Below, one piece after another: positions 61,901 to 64,000 of a DNA stretch of 64,000 nucleotides. The stretch's first letter is position 1, and each line of letters begins with the position of its first letter. Both the position numbers and the translations under genes were made by a program. The DNA comes from Pseudomonadota bacterium. GTDB taxonomy: Bacteria; Pseudomonadota; Alphaproteobacteria; RF32; CAG-239. The stretch is taken from NCBI GenBank assembly GCA_018362935.1, contig JAHALQ010000005.1, positions 1-64,000 of the forward strand, in the 5' to 3' direction. The notes beneath the pieces are model-generated. The model had not been told where the DNA came from and ran no database searches. It worked only from the letters and a program-made list of their open reading frames with translations.

Positions 61901-62083
61901 ACTTGTTAATTTGCAACGCCGCGACAGCGTGCTAAGCAAATATTACAAGTACTTTGACCGAAGCGAAGTTTGTTTTGCGACAAACGCAAAACTTACGAAG
62001 CAAGACCCCAAAAACCCTCCTAAAAAGGGGGGGGTATTTTGGTGCCATAGAACAAACTTTTTAAACTTCCCATAGGAAGTTCC
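61901..62083. repeat. Chain of intergenic hairpins downstream of tRNA-Leu(CAG)
   Basis: Four hairpins in series: ACTTGTTAATTTGC (61901-61914) with GCAAATATTACAAGT (61936-61950); GTTTTGCG (61972-61979) with CGCAAAAC (61985-61992); CCAAAAACCCTCC with GGGGGGGGTATTTTGG (62007-62042 region); AACTTCC with GGAAGTT near 62065-62082. No gene supported. Confidence 0.65.
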
Positions 62084-62138
62084 TAACATCTTATTATAGC
62101 CGCGCAAAACAGCAAACACATCACTTTCGAACGCAACA

Positions 62139-62164
62139 AAAAACCTCCCGGACGGGAGGTTTTT
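62139..62164 (-). terminator. Terminator of the DUF805 gene
   Basis: AAAAACCTCCCG (62139-62150) with CGGGAGGTTTTT (62153-62164), T6 on the minus strand. Confidence 0.9.
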
Positions 62165-62184
62165 CGTCATAAAGCCCAAACTTA

Positions 62185-62568
62185 TTACTTTTTCATTTTC
62201 TGCATAATTTCATCGGCATAAGGCTTAACATAATCCGTCGGCAGGCAGTAACCGACCAACAGGACTATGCCCCCGATAAACGGAATCAGGCCAATCAAAA
62301 TAAACCAGCCGGAGATTCCCAAATCGCGGACGCGGCGAACAGAAATTCCGATACTCGGCAGCAGAACGGCCAAAACGGCAACCGTCGCCAAAACCGGCAG
62401 CTTTAACAAACCGGCAATCAGGCTGACCGCAAAGACGATAATAAAGACAAAAAGATTAAACATCCAAAATTGCGTACGGGTTGCGCGGCCGTTAAAATCC
62501 AAATAATGGTTTTTCAGCACATCTACAAAATACATGTTAAAACTTGCTTTAATGTTTTCAAAATTCAT
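62185..62568 (-). CDS. DUF805 membrane protein
   Basis: 127 residues. Pattern FNGRATRTQFWMFNLFVFIIVFAVSLIAG, GISVRRVRDLGISGWFILIGLIPFIGGIVLLVGYC fits DUF805 (YhaH-like): about three to four TM helices and the conserved R-x-H/R-D-x-G-x-S-G-W segment. TAGGAG site. Function unknown. Confidence 0.92.
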   Translation of the reverse strand: MNFENIKASFNMYFVDVLKNHYLDFNGRATRTQFWMFNLFVFIIVFAVSLIAGLLKLPVLATVAVLAVLLPSIGISVRRVRDLGISGWFILIGLIPFIGGIVLLVGYCLPTDYVKPYADEIMQKMKK

Positions 62569-62727
62569 TTTTTTCTCCTATAAAATATACCGACTGTCCT
62601 AGTTTTAATCTCTCTTGACATAAAAAACAACGTAAAATTAAAATTATACGTGCTATTATTTAAGTACGGCACCAATCTGTATACAATTCGATTGCCACAA
62701 GCAACAAACCGGTGTAAAAAAAACATT

Positions 62728-63738
62728 ATGTCAGAAAACTTGTCCACATTGTTGCTCGAATGGTATGCCGCCAACGGCCGTGACCTGCCCTGGCGGGTTA
62801 AAGGCGGCGCGCACCCCAACCCGTACGTTATCCTTGTTTCCGAATTTATGCTGCAGCAAACCACCGTTAAAACGGTTATTCCTTATTTCCATCGTTTTAT
62901 GGAACGCTTTCCGACAGTCAGCAGCCTCGCCGAAGCGTCTGTCGAAGACGTTTACCAGTACTGGCAGGGCTTGGGATATTATTCGCGGGCGCGTTCTTTG
63001 CACGCCGCAGCCCGCATGATTGCCGAAGACTGCGGCGGAATTTTTCCGCAAACCCGCGAGCAAGTGCTCAAGCTGAAAGGCGTCGGCCCCTATACCGCAT
63101 CCAGCCTGCTGGCACTTGGCTTTAATCTGCCCGAAACCGTCATTGACGGCAACGTTATCCGCGTCATCTGCCGCCTTTGTCATTTTACCGAACCGGCAGC
63201 TGAAATTATGGAAAAGATAAAACAAAAAGCTGCGGCTCTGACTTCCCGCCGGCATCCCGCCGACTACGCCTCCGCCATAATGGATTTGGGCGCAACCGTC
63301 TGCACCCCCAAGAAACCGCTGTGCCTTGTCTGCCCGTGGCAGAAACACTGCCTTTCCTGCGGCAAAGCCGATGTTGAAAATATCCCTCTCCGCTCCAAAA
63401 TCGCAAAGAAAGAAAAACAGGGAATAGTCTACCTTATTACCAATTCCCCGGGGCAGATATATATCCGTAAGCGTATCGAAAAAGGACTGTTGTCCGGACT
63501 ATGGGAATTCCCCTGGTCAGAAGATGACAAACCTTTGCCCGGCGCTGAAGATACCGGCAGCTCAGTCACCCACGTGTTTACCCACATCAAACTCCGGCTT
63601 AAAATTTATAAGCTTGAAAAAGAATATTCCGGCGACGGTATCTTTATTGCGCCGGACGAGCTGGATAACTTCCCGCTCTCAACCTTAATGAAAAAAATCT
63701 GGACGCAGATTTCCTGCCGGTCTAAGGACGCCAAGTGA
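62728..63738 (+). CDS. mutY: A/G-specific adenine glycosylase MutY
   Basis: 336 residues from ATG 62728 (family start; an in-frame ATG at 62650 adds 26 unlikely residues). Catalytic Glu39 in SEFMLQQTTV, HhH LKGVGPYTASSLLALGF, catalytic Asp in VIDGNVIRV, [4Fe-4S] Cys C-x6-C-x2-C-x5-C in CTPKKPLCLVCPWQKHC, and a C-terminal Nudix-like 8-oxoG domain (LLSGLWEFPW, VTHVFTHIKLRL). Removes A opposite 8-oxoG. Overlaps the next convergent gene by 17 nt. Confidence 0.96.
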   Translation: MSENLSTLLLEWYAANGRDLPWRVKGGAHPNPYVILVSEFMLQQTTVKTVIPYFHRFMERFPTVSSLAEASVEDVYQYWQGLGYYSRARSLHAAARMIAEDCGGIFPQTREQVLKLKGVGPYTASSLLALGFNLPETVIDGNVIRVICRLCHFTEPAAEIMEKIKQKAAALTSRRHPADYASAIMDLGATVCTPKKPLCLVCPWQKHCLSCGKADVENIPLRSKIAKKEKQGIVYLITNSPGQIYIRKRIEKGLLSGLWEFPWSEDDKPLPGAEDTGSSVTHVFTHIKLRLKIYKLEKEYSGDGIFIAPDELDNFPLSTLMKKIWTQISCRSKDAK

Positions 63739-64000
63739 CGATTCCGTTTTGCGGATGAGTTTGGCGCCATTTTATAAACTCATCATAAGTCCGCACATTA
63801 TCCCGCATGACCGCCATGTAATATTCGATTCCCGGTATCTTGACATCATCAGGCGTTTGCCATTTCAGACGCAGGATTGTTTCTTTCAGCTCCGGTGTTA
63901 ACGCAGCGACAATACGCGCCGCCATATCCTCAAAATAACCGTCATAGGTTGAGCCTTTGACAATATGCATCATGTCAATCTGCCATAATTGCCCGTCATA
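63722..64000 (-). CDS. C-terminal part of an unknown protein (5' truncated by window end)
   Basis: The frame is open to the window edge (reads YDGQLWQIDMMHIVKG before the internal Met), so the true start lies beyond 64000. ~93 residues visible, helical, with Trp/Tyr and Asp rich parts (GIEYYMAVMRDNVRTYDEFI, NGIVTWRP). No family recognised. Convergent with mutY, 17-nt overlap. Confidence 0.65.
   Translation of the reverse strand, partial: YDGQLWQIDMMHIVKGSTYDGYFEDMAARIVAALTPELKETILRLKWQTPDDVKIPGIEYYMAVMRDNVRTYDEFIKWRQTHPQNGIVTWRP

Noticed and set aside
61702..61935. ORF reading through tRNA-Leu(CAG)
   Set aside because: It covers the tRNA and its terminator; the tRNA fold is unambiguous.

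Overview
The window is almost certainly chromosomal DNA of an alphaproteobacterium. The evidence is the split b/b' ATP synthase stalk genes in the order atpI-atpB-atpE-atpF'-atpF, the flagellar block fliL-fliM-DUF6468-MotE-TPR, a DUF721 gene overlapping a DsbA-like gene, an alphaproteobacterial YbjN-type protein, and pal-cpoB-tilS in series. Pyruvate phosphate dikinase, L-lactate dehydrogenase and L-serine ammonia-lyase together suggest a fermentative, low-oxygen, perhaps gut-associated lifestyle; this is inference. No rRNA, CRISPR array, transposase or integrase gene was seen.

Layout. 1-1.2 kb: the end of a tail-collar-like adhesin gene, a promoter-RNA-terminator unit, a frameshifted HTH gene and a duplicated smpB end. 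1.2-4.2 kb (minus): pal, cpoB, tilS, smpB. 4.2-9.1 kb: an island of Bacteroidetes-like genes (large surface-type lipoprotein, barrel protein, Cys-rich orphan) that share a leader and lack Shine-Dalgarno sequences, with tandem and REP-like repeats between them. 9.1-13 kb: ppdK and an outer-membrane protein. 13-18.6 kb: pheA, the Fo genes, a DsbA-like protein and DUF721. 18.7-28.9 kb: flagellar genes interrupted by a two-gene pilin/fibre-like operon. 28.9-34.7 kb: uvrB, esterase, an orphan protein, pssA/psd. 34.9-35.6 kb: tRNA-Leu(TAA) followed by an array of tRNA-derived repeats. 35.6-43 kb: queA, a degenerate GGDEF protein, lgt, YbjN, two orphan ACPs, mltG, fabF, acpP. 43-47.3 kb: an ABC-2 exporter and ldh. 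47.3-64 kb: trpS, serS, a HAD phosphatase, a Memo-AMMECR1 fusion, an M49-like peptidase, sdaA, mtaB-ftsY-xseA-M23, a response regulator, uppP, tRNA-Leu(CAG), a DUF805 protein and mutY.

The most unusual material is non-coding. Four long imperfect palindromes (1092-1216, 9180-9279, 16107-16229, 46179-46302) share a design: arms of roughly 40-55 nt ending in an apical TGTAC/GTACA-type hairpin. Two of them have an outer arm that is, or directly abuts, the 3' end of the neighbouring gene. The tRNA-Leu(TAA) array likewise carries both direct and inverted copies of the tRNA 3' end. Together these suggest a mobile or self-copying structured element that mirrors gene ends.

Gene calls rest on reading motifs in translated frames. 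No database search, folding program or alignment was run.
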